A stretch of DNA of 64,000 nt, from positions 33,545 through 97,544 of the forward strand of contig JAFKKM010000017.1 in NCBI GenBank assembly GCA_017305555.1, read 5' to 3'. The translations under genes and the position numbers were made by a program. Each line of letters opens with the position of its first letter. The first letter of the stretch is position 1. The notes under the pieces are model-generated. The model did not search any database. It was not told where the DNA came from and saw only the letters and a list, made by a program, of their open reading frames with translations. Shown one piece after another: positions 1-8,750 of this stretch. The DNA comes from Hyphomicrobiales bacterium. Lineage in GTDB: Bacteria > Pseudomonadota > Alphaproteobacteria > Rhizobiales > Xanthobacteraceae.

Positions 1-499
1 CGCGGGCAATCTCCAGGCGGCGCTGCTTGCCGAACGGCAACGCTGCGGCGGCACTGTCTTGATCCTCCGACAGGCCGACCAGAGCGAGCAACTCGCGGGC
101 CTCGCCCCGAGCTTCGGCTTCGCTTGCGCGCCATCGACCATCGTGCAGCGCCGCGCTGATGCCGTTGCAGGCGTAACGGCTGTCCAGCGCCACCACGACG
201 TTGTCCAGCGCCGTCATTTCCCCGAACAGTTCGGTATTCTGGAAGGTGCGCGCGATACCCTGGCGCGTGATCAGATGCGGCGCGCGCCCGGACAGACTTT
301 CTTCCTCGAAGGTCACATCGCCTTCGCTCGCACGATAAAGCCCTGTCACCACATTCAGCAGTGTGCTTTTGCCGGCACCGTTCGGCCCGATCACGGCATG
401 AATGGTCCCGCGAGCGATATCCACCGAGACATTGTCGAGCGCAACAAGGCCGCCGAACCTGACGGTGACGCTGTCGACATGGAGAAGCCGCTCCGTCAT
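1..499 (-). CDS. livG: Branched-chain-type ABC transporter ATP-binding protein, 3' part outside window (LivG-like)
   Basis: Only the N-terminal 166 codons are in the window; the gene runs off the left edge. The translation starts MTERLLHVDS and has a Walker A motif (GPNGAGKST, about residue 35), the Q-loop segment ARTFQNTELF and, at the edge, a LivG-type signature ending GKQRRLEIAR. The protein would supply ATP hydrolysis for the transporter whose permeases and binding protein lie upstream. The start ATG overlaps the stop of the livM permease by four bases, so translation is probably coupled. The Walker B motif is not visible. Family assignment is secure; the substrate is inferred to be a carboxylic acid from the neighbouring CoA-ligase and hydratase genes. 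Confidence 0.88.
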   Translation of the reverse strand, partial: MTERLLHVDSVTVRFGGLVALDNVSVDIARGTIHAVIGPNGAGKSTLLNVVTGLYRASEGDVTFEEESLSGRAPHLITRQGIARTFQNTELFGEMTALDNVVVALDSRYACNGISAALHDGRWRASEAEARGEARELLALVGLSEDQDSAAAALPFGKQRRLEIAR

Positions 500-1449
500 C
501 GCCGTTCTCCACCAAGCCGTGGCAGAGCCGCAACGATCCCCTTCGGCAATCGCAAACCTGCAAGGCCTTCCGGCCGCAGCACAATGAACCCAAGCAGGAG
601 AAGCGCGAACACCAATCCGAGGTAGGTCTGAAAGGCCTGAAGAAAATCAGGCAGCAGAACGAAGACGATGCTGCCGACCAACGCACCGAGCGGTGACATC
701 ATCCCACCAACCACGGCCACGGCCAGGAAATAGACACTCTGCGTGATCCCGAACTGGGCCGGATCGAGATAGGTCGAGAGCGGCGCCAGCAAGCCGCCGC
801 CGAAGGCGCCGAGGAAGCCGCTCGCGCCGAAGGCCGCTGCCTTATAGCGCAGTACATTCAATCCCATCAGTTCGGCGGCCGTCTCGCTTTGCCGAATCGC
901 GGCCAGAGCGCGTCCGTAATGTGAATGATTGAGATGATGAACCGCGAGAAACAGCATCGCCGTGGCGGGGACGATCACATAATAGAGCTGGCCGCCGGTC
1001 GACAGGGTCAATCCGAAGATCTCGAACGCCGGCACCGGCATCCCAGCGGCGCCGCCCGTGACATTGTCGGAATAGATCAAGGCGATCTGCACGATCGCCG
1101 TCACCGCCAGCGTCACCAGCGCCAGATAATGACCCGAGACGCGCAGCGTCATCTGACCGAGCACAAAGCCGACAACGAATGCACCGATGGAGACAATCGG
1201 CACACCAGCCCATAACGGAATGCCCCATCGTGCCGCCAGAATCGCGGAACCATAGCCGCCAAGCGCAACGAACGCGGCCTGCGCCAGCGATATCTGCCCC
1301 GCGAACCCGGTAACGACAATAAGCCCGAGAACAACCAGCGCTGTCCCTGCCACCAAGCAGATCTGAAACAGATGGAATTCCGCGAGCGCGTGTGGCGCGA
1401 TGAAGAAGGCCGCCACCGCAATTGCAACGATGAGCGCGCGCCCTGCCAT
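496..1449 (-). CDS. livM: Branched-chain-type ABC transporter permease (LivM-like)
   Basis: A 317-residue hydrophobic protein with about eight to nine predicted membrane segments, the normal size for LivM. It carries the typical GQISLAQAAFVALGGYG segment near residue 50 and a cytoplasmic loop around residues 175-215 (SETAAELMGLN then AAFGASGFLGAFGG) that contacts the ATPases. It forms the inner-membrane channel with the LivH-like protein encoded just upstream. It overlaps the downstream livG by four bases and follows livH by four bases, so these are one transcript. The exact solute cannot be read from the sequence. Confidence 0.92.
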   Translation of the reverse strand: MAGRALIVAIAVAAFFIAPHALAEFHLFQICLVAGTALVVLGLIVVTGFAGQISLAQAAFVALGGYGSAILAARWGIPLWAGVPIVSIGAFVVGFVLGQMTLRVSGHYLALVTLAVTAIVQIALIYSDNVTGGAAGMPVPAFEIFGLTLSTGGQLYYVIVPATAMLFLAVHHLNHSHYGRALAAIRQSETAAELMGLNVLRYKAAAFGASGFLGAFGGGLLAPLSTYLDPAQFGITQSVYFLAVAVVGGMMSPLGALVGSIVFVLLPDFLQAFQTYLGLVFALLLLGFIVLRPEGLAGLRLPKGIVAALPRLGGERR

Positions 1450-1453
1450 GCCG

Positions 1454-2320
1454 CTACACCTTCTTCATCGCAAGGACGCCGAGCAATCCTTGCGGACGAA
1501 CCAGTACAACCGCGATCAGGATGCCGTAGCTGATCATGTCCTTCAACGCGCTCGACACGTAAGTGCCGGCAAGCGCTTCCAGCACACCGAGAACGATGCC
1601 GCCGATCACCGCACCGGGCAGACTATTGAACCCGCCGAGCACTGCGGCAGTGAAGCCCTTGATCCCGATCAATCCCATATCGGGCGACAACGTCAGCAGA
1701 GGCGCAACCAGCACACCGGCAACGGTCGCGAGGACCGACGACAATATCCAGATCGCCAGGAAGACCATCGAAACCTGCACACCGATCAGACTTGCACCGA
1801 TCCGGTTGTCGCAGGCCGCCATGATAGCCTTGCCGTGGAACGTCCGCTCGAACAGCAGGAACAGCAAGGCCAGGACACCCAGGGATACGCCGACGATCGC
1901 CAGATTGGCGGGCACGACCAGAATGCCGAACACTGAGATCGGTGCCGGAGACAACAGAAACGGAAACGGCCATGCACTGGGGCCCATATAGGCCCGAACG
2001 AACTCGCGCAGCACCGTGCCCATGGCAAGGCTGGCGATGATCTGTGCCAGCAATGAGGCATTGCGCAACGGCCACATCAAGCCGCCGTAGATCAATGCGC
2101 CGAGCAACACCGACGCGACGAGCGCCACAACCACAGCCGGCCAGAATGGCAATCCGATCAACGCTTGCGCGATCAGCACAAGATAGGCGCCGAACGTGAC
2201 CTGATCGCCGTAGCCGAAATGGACCACGCCGGTTCCCTTGTAGATCAGGACGAAGCCGAGCGCGATCAATGCGTAGACTGCGCCTGCCGTGATCGAACTG
2301 ACGAGGACCTGAGCGAGCAT
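1454..2320 (-). CDS. livH: Branched-chain-type ABC transporter permease (LivH-like)
   Basis: A permease of 288 residues beginning MLAQVLVSSITAGAVYALI, the classic LivH start; a longer in-frame start at 2341 would overlap the preceding gene and add seven unlike residues, so 2320 was chosen. It shows the family segment GTGVVHFGYGDQVTFGAY near residue 30 and a C-terminal GFNSLPGAVIGGIVLGVLE stretch typical of LivH. It partners with the LivM-like permease four bases downstream. The preceding ridA-type gene ends eight bases before its start, which fits one operon. Confidence 0.92.
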   Translation of the reverse strand: MLAQVLVSSITAGAVYALIALGFVLIYKGTGVVHFGYGDQVTFGAYLVLIAQALIGLPFWPAVVVALVASVLLGALIYGGLMWPLRNASLLAQIIASLAMGTVLREFVRAYMGPSAWPFPFLLSPAPISVFGILVVPANLAIVGVSLGVLALLFLLFERTFHGKAIMAACDNRIGASLIGVQVSMVFLAIWILSSVLATVAGVLVAPLLTLSPDMGLIGIKGFTAAVLGGFNSLPGAVIGGIVLGVLEALAGTYVSSALKDMISYGILIAVVLVRPQGLLGVLAMKKV

Positions 2321-2327
2321 GGCGGCC

Positions 2328-2720
2328 TCAGAGCGAGGCAATCCCCTTGATTTCGATCAATGCATCCGGCCGCACCAGACCCTTGACGACAACACCGGTA
2401 GCCGCCGGCCATGGCGGGCCCTTGAACAATTCGCGCCGCAACTGCGAGGTCTTCTTGTATTCGTCGAGCGACAGCACGTAGTCGGTCGTCTCCACGATGT
2501 TGTCGAGACTGCCGCCGACATGCTGGAGCACCCGCGCGAACTTCTCGAAGATGCGGCGCGTCTGCGCGACGATGTCGCCGGGACCGACGATGTTGCCTGC
2601 ATCGTCGGTGGCGGTGGTGCCTGAAAGGAAAATCAGATTGCCCACCCGCACTCCCGGCGAGAAAGTGAATTTCTCGGGCCATTTGCCGCCCGGTAGAATT
2701 GGTTGATAGATCGGCATCAC
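2328..2720 (-). CDS. RidA/YjgF-YER057c-UK114 family protein lacking the catalytic arginine
   Basis: A 130-residue protein with the RidA fold signature (GNLIFLSGTTATDDAG near residue 27, IEIKGIASL at the C-terminus). RidA proteins are small trimers that hydrolyse or bind reactive enamines and imines. In classical RidA the motif PAR carries the arginine that holds the substrate carboxylate; here the position reads WPAATGVVV, so the arginine is absent and 2-aminoacrylate deaminase activity is unlikely. It lies between the acyl-CoA synthetase and the livH permease in a tight operon, so it probably acts on an intermediate of the imported compound. Its substrate is unknown. Confidence 0.9.
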   Translation of the reverse strand: MMPIYQPILPGGKWPEKFTFSPGVRVGNLIFLSGTTATDDAGNIVGPGDIVAQTRRIFEKFARVLQHVGGSLDNIVETTDYVLSLDEYKKTSQLRRELFKGPPWPAATGVVVKGLVRPDALIEIKGIASL

Positions 2721-2729
2721 AAGCTCCTT

Positions 2730-4361
2730 TCAGCCACGCTGGCGCAGGGCGAAGCGCTGAATTTTTCCGGTTTCGGTTTTTGGCAATGCATCGACATATT
2801 CGATCTCGCGCGGGTACTGATGCCGCCCCACACTGTTTTTCACCATGCTGACCAGTTCGTCGCTTAACGCGTCGCTTCCGGCGTATCCCTGACGCAGCAC
2901 GACGAAGCTCTTGACGATCTGCCCGCGCAGCGCATCGGCCTTGCCGATCACCGCAGCCTCTGCAACGGCCGGGTGCTTCAGCAGCGCGCTCTCCACTTCG
3001 AACGGTCCGATGCGATATCCGGCGCTTTTGATCATGTCGTCAGCGCGGCCTTCGAACCAGAAATAGCCATCGCTATCCCTGCGGCCGAGATCACCGGTCA
3101 CGATCCATCCGTGTTTGACCAGCGCGCGCGTCGCCTCGGCGTCGTTCCAATAGCAGAGCCAGTAGCGGCAATCCGGGTTGGCTTTCTTGCCGATGAAACC
3201 GGTTTCGCCAGCGGCAAGTTCACGCCCCTCTTCATCAACAACGGCCATAGTATAGCCGGGTGACGGCAGCCCCATCGATCCGGCCTTTACGTCCATGTCG
3301 AGTGCATTGTAGTTGCCGATCGGCAGCGCGTATTCGGTCGCACCGAAATGATCCATCGGCGTGAGGTTCCAAACCCGACGGAAGGTCTCCACGACCTTGG
3401 CGTTCAAGGGTTCACCGCAACTTGAAATCGCATGAAGACGCAGCGCCGGCGCTCGAAGCACGGCGTCATCCAGCGTCATCAGGCTGCGCAGCAAGGTCGG
3501 CGTTGTCGCGAGATTGGTGACGCCATAACGCTCGAGCACTGACAGGCAGAGTTCGGCGGTCGGGTTTTGCTGAACGGAGATGACAGTGGCGCCTGCCGCG
3601 AGCGCGCCGAGATAGCAGATGAATCCATAACCCCAGCCGGGATCGCCTGTCGGCCACAACACATCATCCCGCCTGAGGTCGAGGCCGTAGATGATATACG
3701 GCCAGATCGCGGCGAGGAAATTGACCGCGATGGCGCCGCCTTTCGGCTGCCCTGTCGATCCCGACGTATAGATCAGTGCTGTCGGCTCTTCGCGATTCCG
3801 GCGAACGGCAACGAAGTCACGGCTTTCATTCGCCATCGCCGCGTCGAAACTGATCGCGCCATCGGGTAATGCCGCATCGGAGCGGCCCGCGATAATCAGC
3901 CGGGCCACCGTTCCCGGCGGAACCTGTCCGAGCACGTCGTGATGAGTCACCAGCACGCGCGCCCCGCAATGCTTGAGGCGGTAATCAACAGCGTCGGGAC
4001 CGAATCCGGTAAATACCGGAACATAGATCGCACCGACCTTGAGTGCGGCGATGATCGCGATGATGACTTCGGCACCGCGCGGCATCAGCCCCGCAACGCG
4101 GTCGCCCGGACCGACACCAAGCCGCCGCAAGGCATTCGCGAAGCGATTGCTTGCCTCGGACAAATCGCGATAGGAGAATTTTTGATCGGTACCGTCACGA
4201 CTGACGACGATCAATGCGGTTCGATTCATGTCGGCATGCCGATCGACGATCGAATGGCCGAGCGACACCGCGTCGCCCTCGCCCCAGCCCAGCGACTCAC
4301 GGACCTGATTCCAGTCGAACGATCGAACGGCATTTAAATAGCTTGGGCGTTCAGCCGACAT
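2730..4361 (-). CDS. AMP-forming acyl-CoA synthetase
   Basis: A 543-residue member of the acyl-adenylate-forming superfamily, related to acetyl-/medium-chain acyl-CoA synthetases. It activates a carboxylic acid to its CoA thioester with ATP. Visible core motifs are the phosphate loop YTSGSTGQPKGG (about residue 195), the GATE motif (about 340), the adenylate-binding TGD (about 420), the hinge GRADDMIKSAGYR (about 435) and the C-terminal catalytic lysine in PKTETGKIQR (about 530). Length is normal and all catalytic motifs are intact. It overlaps the upstream maoC-type gene by 11 bases. With the adjacent importer it suggests uptake and CoA activation of an organic acid whose identity cannot be read from the sequence. 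Confidence 0.92.
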   Translation of the reverse strand: MSAERPSYLNAVRSFDWNQVRESLGWGEGDAVSLGHSIVDRHADMNRTALIVVSRDGTDQKFSYRDLSEASNRFANALRRLGVGPGDRVAGLMPRGAEVIIAIIAALKVGAIYVPVFTGFGPDAVDYRLKHCGARVLVTHHDVLGQVPPGTVARLIIAGRSDAALPDGAISFDAAMANESRDFVAVRRNREEPTALIYTSGSTGQPKGGAIAVNFLAAIWPYIIYGLDLRRDDVLWPTGDPGWGYGFICYLGALAAGATVISVQQNPTAELCLSVLERYGVTNLATTPTLLRSLMTLDDAVLRAPALRLHAISSCGEPLNAKVVETFRRVWNLTPMDHFGATEYALPIGNYNALDMDVKAGSMGLPSPGYTMAVVDEEGRELAAGETGFIGKKANPDCRYWLCYWNDAEATRALVKHGWIVTGDLGRRDSDGYFWFEGRADDMIKSAGYRIGPFEVESALLKHPAVAEAAVIGKADALRGQIVKSFVVLRQGYAGSDALSDELVSMVKNSVGRHQYPREIEYVDALPKTETGKIQRFALRQRG

Positions 4362-4845
4362 TTTGACGTTCCGGGGTCTGCCCGTTCGCGGGCCGGCACA
4401 ACAGCAGATAGGTGTGGTGGCCTTCCAGCACGGTTTCGTCGCGCCCGTTGACGAGGCGGATGTCGAAACGCACCACCGCCGTATTGCGCCCCTCCAGACG
4501 CTTCACCGACGCGACCTCGAAGCGGCTGGCCAAAGCGTCGCCAACGAACACCGGCTTCAGGAATCGCGCGCCTTGCTCCATGAACGCGACCATCGCGTCT
4601 TCAAGTTGGCGCGACATCGGCGTCGCACCGAGCGCCGTCATCGACATCACCAGAAGACCATGTGCCAGCCGTTTCCCGAAACGGGTCTTCGCGGCATAGG
4701 CATCATCATAATGAATCGGATGATCATCCCCGGTCATCTGCGCAAAGGCATTGAACTGGGGATCGGCAACTTCACGGGGGGGACCGGAGAAGGTTTGCCC
4801 CACCGTGAAATCGTCGGCGAACAGTTGCGGTTCGGCTCGCGTCAC
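4351..4845 (-). CDS. MaoC-type hot-dog dehydratase
   Basis: A 164-residue single hot-dog protein. Residues about 34-65 hold the hydratase motif, with the catalytic pair in TGDDHPIHYDDAYA (Asp and His); the usual asparagine of the DxNP motif is histidine here. MaoC enzymes hydrate enoyl-CoAs or dehydrate beta-hydroxyacyl-CoAs, so this would act after the CoA ligase encoded immediately downstream. Translation starts at GTG, whose last bases form the stop of the upstream binding-protein gene (GTGA overlap), indicating coupling. Family clear; stereospecificity and substrate not known. Confidence 0.9.
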   Translation of the reverse strand: MTRAEPQLFADDFTVGQTFSGPPREVADPQFNAFAQMTGDDHPIHYDDAYAAKTRFGKRLAHGLLVMSMTALGATPMSRQLEDAMVAFMEQGARFLKPVFVGDALASRFEVASVKRLEGRNTAVVRFDIRLVNGRDETVLEGHHTYLLLCRPANGQTPERQNVG

Positions 4846-6071
4846 TTCGTGCCGCCTTCCGTCGCGCGCACCACCTCCGGCAGCATCTTCCGGCTCAGGT
4901 CACCCTGAATTTCGACCACCTTGGCCGCTTGATTGCCTTCGCGAATGCCGGGGCCGAACGTGGTCGGCAGCGTCAGCGCGGTCTCGTAATTCTTCAGCGA
5001 CTCGAGCGCCTTGATGAATCCCGCCTGCGTGAGTTGCGGTCCAGCCCGCTTCAAGGCTTCGACGAAGACCTGCGCACCACCATAGCCGAGCACGTCGCCG
5101 AGATCCGGACGGCCCTGCCGCGCAAGATCGGGGAAGTGTTTCTCGAATGTCGTGCGAAACTTGACGGCGGCGGGATCATTGCTTTCCGGCAGCACTTTCA
5201 ACGTGACGATGTTCTGGGTGCCGGCGGCGGCTGCACCAACGATCTCGGGATATTTGCGGCTACCGGCCGAGTTCGCCCCCATGATCATCGCCTTCAATCC
5301 AAGCTGCTTGGCCTGACGCGTAATGATGGCGGAGGGATTTGGATAACCATAGACAATTAGCACGTCGGGCGCGGTCTGGATGACACGCGTCAATTGTGCC
5401 GTGAAGTCGGTATCCGAAATGTTGAAAGTCTCATCGCTGACCAGCGAGACTTTACGCTCCGTGAGCCGCTTGGTGACGCTCTCGCCGCCGCGCTTGCCGT
5501 ATTCATCGGATTGCTTCACCAACGCGACCTTCTTGGCCTTGAGGTGATCGAGAACATAATCCGCGATTGCAATACCCTGCTGGCGATCATTCATTGGGCC
5601 GGTCCGAAACACATTCGGAATGATCGGCTCGGTCACCGCCGGCGTTGAGAACACCGAGATGAATGTCGGTGTCTTGCCGGCCTTGAAAGTCGGCACCAGG
5701 GCCTGACCGACGGCGCTCGCCGCGGGACCGAAAACCGCGAACACCTTGTCCTGATCGACCAGACGCTTGTAGGCCGCAATGCCTTTCGGCGGCGATGACT
5801 CGTCGTCCAGCGACACCCACTCCAGCTTGCGGCCATTGATGCCACCCGCGGCATTCGCCTCCTCGAAGGCGATCGTCGCGCCGGCGAGATTGCCGGTCCC
5901 GAACACGGCTAGAGGTCCGGTCAGACTCCCGAGAATGCCAATCTTGATCGTCTTGTCGGTTACACCGGGCTCGTCTGCACGACTTGCAGCCGACGACCAC
6001 AACGGCACCGCCGCCAACAACCCGACAGCCGCGACGCGCATCGCCCAACGAACTTGCCTCTTGAACATCAT
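4842..6071 (-). CDS. Branched-chain-type ABC transporter substrate-binding protein (LivK-like)
   Basis: A periplasmic binding protein of 409 residues with a signal peptide (basic start, hydrophobic residues about 10-25, cleavage near AASRADEP). The mature part opens with IKIGILGSLTGPLAVFG, typical of the Peripla_BP_6 (Leu/Ile/Val-binding) family. It is the first gene of the operon running towards the left edge. Two adjacent ATG codons sit behind a strong GGAGGTGG ribosome site; the second (6068) has the better spacing. It is divergent from the iclR-type gene at 6198. Ligand unknown; the neighbours point to a carboxylate. Confidence 0.92.
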   Translation of the reverse strand: MMFKRQVRWAMRVAAVGLLAAVPLWSSAASRADEPGVTDKTIKIGILGSLTGPLAVFGTGNLAGATIAFEEANAAGGINGRKLEWVSLDDESSPPKGIAAYKRLVDQDKVFAVFGPAASAVGQALVPTFKAGKTPTFISVFSTPAVTEPIIPNVFRTGPMNDRQQGIAIADYVLDHLKAKKVALVKQSDEYGKRGGESVTKRLTERKVSLVSDETFNISDTDFTAQLTRVIQTAPDVLIVYGYPNPSAIITRQAKQLGLKAMIMGANSAGSRKYPEIVGAAAAGTQNIVTLKVLPESNDPAAVKFRTTFEKHFPDLARQGRPDLGDVLGYGGAQVFVEALKRAGPQLTQAGFIKALESLKNYETALTLPTTFGPGIREGNQAAKVVEIQGDLSRKMLPEVVRATEGGTK

Positions 6072-6080
6072 GCCACCTCC

Positions 6081-6123
6081 AATTTCTCGATTATCGGAAA
6101 TTATTATTGATTATTCGAAATAG
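6081..6123. promoter_or_regulatory. AT-rich candidate operator with 20-bp-spaced direct repeat
   Basis: The 126-bp gap between the divergent binding-protein and IclR genes is AT-rich against a GC-rich background. It holds two related half-sites, GATTATCGGAAATTA at 6089-6103 and GATTATTCGAAATAG at 6109-6123, exactly 20 bp apart, so on the same helix face. An inverted pair AATTTC...GAAATT spans 6081-6102. The position fits an operator for the adjacent IclR regulator. The repeat is visible; its function is inferred. Confidence 0.5.
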
Positions 6124-6197
6124 TAGAGTAGGTAGGTCGATTGTCAAGCACGTTCGGCCGCAGCTAGATTCCGCGCGCCACATCAGGAAGCCCAGCT

Positions 6198-7010
6198 TTG
6201 AAAAGTGAGAATGAATCCCCGCTCGAGCGCTACTTCAGAGCCCTCGAAAGCATTGCGATTTCGCCGCACGGCCTTAGCGTTTCCGAGATTGCACAGGCCT
6301 GCGATCTTCCTGTCGGGACCGCGCACCGCCTGCTGCAGAATCTGCAACGCTCCGGCTTGATCGCCACCAACGGCGAGAAGCGAAAGGATTATCGACTGGG
6401 CGAGCGGCTGTTGCGGCTGCTGCACGCCGGATCGGACGGCGCATGGCTGTCGATCGCCGTACAACCCATCCTCAACGATCTCGCAAACCGGCTGGAGGAA
6501 ACCTGTTATCTCGCACGGCTCGCTGGGCACGAGATCGTTTCGACAGCATGGGCAACACCGAACAGCGGTCTGCGCGGGTACGTCGTCCCCGGTTACAGGA
6601 TGTCACCGCATGTTGCCGCGTCCGCCAAGGCGATCCTGGCGTTTCAATCACCGGAGTTGATCGACAAGGCGCTCACTGAACCGCTGCCGAAACTGACCAA
6701 GAATACCAAAACCGATCGCGCCAGCATCGACCGCGAATATGCGCAGGTGCGCAAGCAAGGTTATGCGACGTGCTGGGACGAAATGGAGATCGGGCTCGGA
6801 GCCATCGCAGTACCAATTTCGCTGCCCGATACCGGCGTTATCTACAGCGTCGGCATCGCCGGCCTCATCGACCGGCTGACACGACGTTCGGAGCAGGACT
6901 CGGTGGCGCTTCTCCAATCGTCCGTCGAGATGTTATCGCGGGCGTTGCGCGATCTGGGGCCACCAGAACATATCGGGTCGCAGGACAATAGGTACCGTAA
7001 GAGATCATAA
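6198..7010 (+). CDS. IclR-family transcriptional regulator
   Basis: A 270-residue regulator with an N-terminal winged helix (LSVSEIAQACDLPVGTAHRLLQNLQRSG, residues about 28-58) and a C-terminal IclR effector domain (the segment after SASAKAILAF near residue 140 and IAVPI near 195). It reads divergently from the transporter/CoA-ligase operon and most likely controls it in response to a small organic acid. The best start is a TTG at 6198, placed about eight bases after an AGGAAG ribosome site; no ATG gives a complete helix-turn-helix. Family certain, ligand unknown. Confidence 0.9.
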   Translation: MKSENESPLERYFRALESIAISPHGLSVSEIAQACDLPVGTAHRLLQNLQRSGLIATNGEKRKDYRLGERLLRLLHAGSDGAWLSIAVQPILNDLANRLEETCYLARLAGHEIVSTAWATPNSGLRGYVVPGYRMSPHVAASAKAILAFQSPELIDKALTEPLPKLTKNTKTDRASIDREYAQVRKQGYATCWDEMEIGLGAIAVPISLPDTGVIYSVGIAGLIDRLTRRSEQDSVALLQSSVEMLSRALRDLGPPEHIGSQDNRYRKRS

Positions 7011-7169
7011 GAGATAATGTGATAGCACGTCGAAGACGACGATCCGGAGCACGGTAACGGACGGCTTATCCACCACCTCGCATCAAGCGATGTGACGAAT
7101 CGCCCCGGCATTTGACGACGTCATGTGGCGCGATGATCTTTGTCGGGGTATCTGGAGCCACGACGCCTG

Positions 7170-7943
7170 TCAGCGAATCTCCAACTCAGACCAGATCTGG
7201 GTGAACATCGACTGATACGCGGGATGCGTCCGTATCGCCACCGGATCTCTACGCACATCGCGGAGGTCCACGTCGTGTACCACCTTCACAGTGGCAGGCC
7301 GATTGGTCAGGACAACAATACGGTCCGCCATTGAGATCGCCTCACCAATATCATGCGTGATGAGGATGACGCTTTTCTGTTGCTCCTTGATAATCCGCGC
7401 CACATCCGCCTGAAGCAACAGACGGGTTTGAAAGTCGAGGGCGGAGAACGGTTCATCCAACAGGATGACCGCAGGATCAAAAGCCAGCGTTCGCATCAGC
7501 GCAACACGCTGCCTCATTCCACCGGATAGGCTTGCCGGCTTGCTGTGTTCAAAACCCGACAAGCCGTAACGTCCGATCAGATCCATTGCGACCCGGCGCG
7601 CCGATCCCATTTCCGCGCCCCGCACCTCAAGCCCAAGCGTGACATTGTCAATCACGGTGCGCCACGGCAGCAGCAGGTCCTTCTGCAACATATAGCCAAC
7701 GTGGCCGGTTGCCTTGTCGACCTGCTGTCCCTCTACCTCGACCCGACCGCCCTGAATCGGGATGAGTCCCGCGATCGCGTTGAATAAGGTTGTCTTGCCG
7801 CAACCTGAAGGGCCAACCAGTGCCAGAACTTCGCCGCGTCTGAGTTCAAGCGAAATATCCTTGACCGCATTGACTTCGTGCGCTGTCCCCGCGTTGTAGA
7901 CGACCTTGACCTGGGATGCGACCAGCACAGGGTTACTGGTCAT
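7170..7943 (-). CDS. SsuB/TauB-type ABC transporter ATP-binding protein
   Basis: A 257-residue ATPase with Walker A GPSGCGKTT (about residue 44), signature LSGGMRQRVAL (about 144), Walker B VILLDEPFSALD (about 164) and the switch histidine in LITHDIGEA (about 199). It belongs to the nitrate/sulfonate/taurine class that also serves pyrimidine-like solutes. It is the last gene of the block that includes the permease at 8751 and the binding protein at 10684. Its start overlaps the stop of the RutD-like hydrolase by four bases, so transporter and enzymes are translated together. Confidence 0.92.
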   Translation of the reverse strand: MTSNPVLVASQVKVVYNAGTAHEVNAVKDISLELRRGEVLALVGPSGCGKTTLFNAIAGLIPIQGGRVEVEGQQVDKATGHVGYMLQKDLLLPWRTVIDNVTLGLEVRGAEMGSARRVAMDLIGRYGLSGFEHSKPASLSGGMRQRVALMRTLAFDPAVILLDEPFSALDFQTRLLLQADVARIIKEQQKSVILITHDIGEAISMADRIVVLTNRPATVKVVHDVDLRDVRRDPVAIRTHPAYQSMFTQIWSELEIR

Positions 7944-8740
7944 CGCGCCGCCGTTTCCAACAGGAAGTCCAGTACGATACGATTGAATTCGTCCGGCATC
8001 GTCTGTGACGCGGCGTGAGCTCCATCATCCATGATGACCAATTTGGAATTCTTGATCGCACGAGCCAACTCTTCAGAATAGTAGGCAGGGGTCAGGTGAT
8101 CGTTGCGAACGCCGAGCACCAACACATCCTTGTTGATCTCATCCAACCGATCCGTCCAGTCGAACTTCAACAAGGCATCGATGCGGCTGTTCATGATGGA
8201 GATATCAAGGTCTGGACCATAAACCGCGGCCTCCGGGCGCGATAACGTGTCGATATTGTCCTTGATCCACCAACTCGGATGCAGGAAAATCGGTGTCGCC
8301 ATGACATAGGCTGCAGGCCCGGATTTCAGCAGAAGCTCCCGCCGAACCTCAAAGCACCTGCGGAAAAAGCCATCCGCCTTGGTCCATGCGGACGCCATCA
8401 CGATCTTATCGAGTCGGTCTGGATCGGTGACCGCGAGAATCTGTCCGATCGCACCACCGGTGGAATGCCCGACAAGATGGGCCTTGTCGATGTGGAGCGC
8501 ATCCATCAAACCAAGCGTATCGCGCGCCATCTGCTCAAGAGAGTATTCGATCTTCGACTTACTGCTCTTCCCGGTGCCGCGGTGATCGTGAATGATCACA
8601 CGGAAATGCTTTGCGAAAGCCTCTATCTGCGGATTCCAGTAGGTGCCGACGCCGCCGAGACCCGCGACCAATAGAAGCGGAAATCCGCTCCCGGCTTCCT
8701 CATAGTAAATTTCCCCATCTTTAAGATTTGCGATCGGCAT
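7940..8740 (-). CDS. Alpha/beta hydrolase, RutD-like
   Basis: About 266 residues starting MPIANLKDGEIYYEEAG; a longer frame to 8794 would run into the upstream permease gene. The oxyanion/nucleophile segments are GLGGVGTYW (about residue 27) and GHSTGGAIG (nucleophile Ser about 93), with a late acidic residue in LGVRNDHLTP and histidine in DDGAHAAS. Overall resemblance, including the RRCFEVRRELL segment, is to RutD, proposed to release malonic semialdehyde and ammonia from aminoacrylate-type intermediates in oxidative pyrimidine breakdown. Neighbouring rutB- and rutC-like genes support this. The assignment to RutD rather than another esterase is moderately sure. Confidence 0.8.
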   Translation of the reverse strand: MPIANLKDGEIYYEEAGSGFPLLLVAGLGGVGTYWNPQIEAFAKHFRVIIHDHRGTGKSSKSKIEYSLEQMARDTLGLMDALHIDKAHLVGHSTGGAIGQILAVTDPDRLDKIVMASAWTKADGFFRRCFEVRRELLLKSGPAAYVMATPIFLHPSWWIKDNIDTLSRPEAAVYGPDLDISIMNSRIDALLKFDWTDRLDEINKDVLVLGVRNDHLTPAYYSEELARAIKNSKLVIMDDGAHAASQTMPDEFNRIVLDFLLETAAR

Positions 8741-8750
8741 TGACGCCCCC

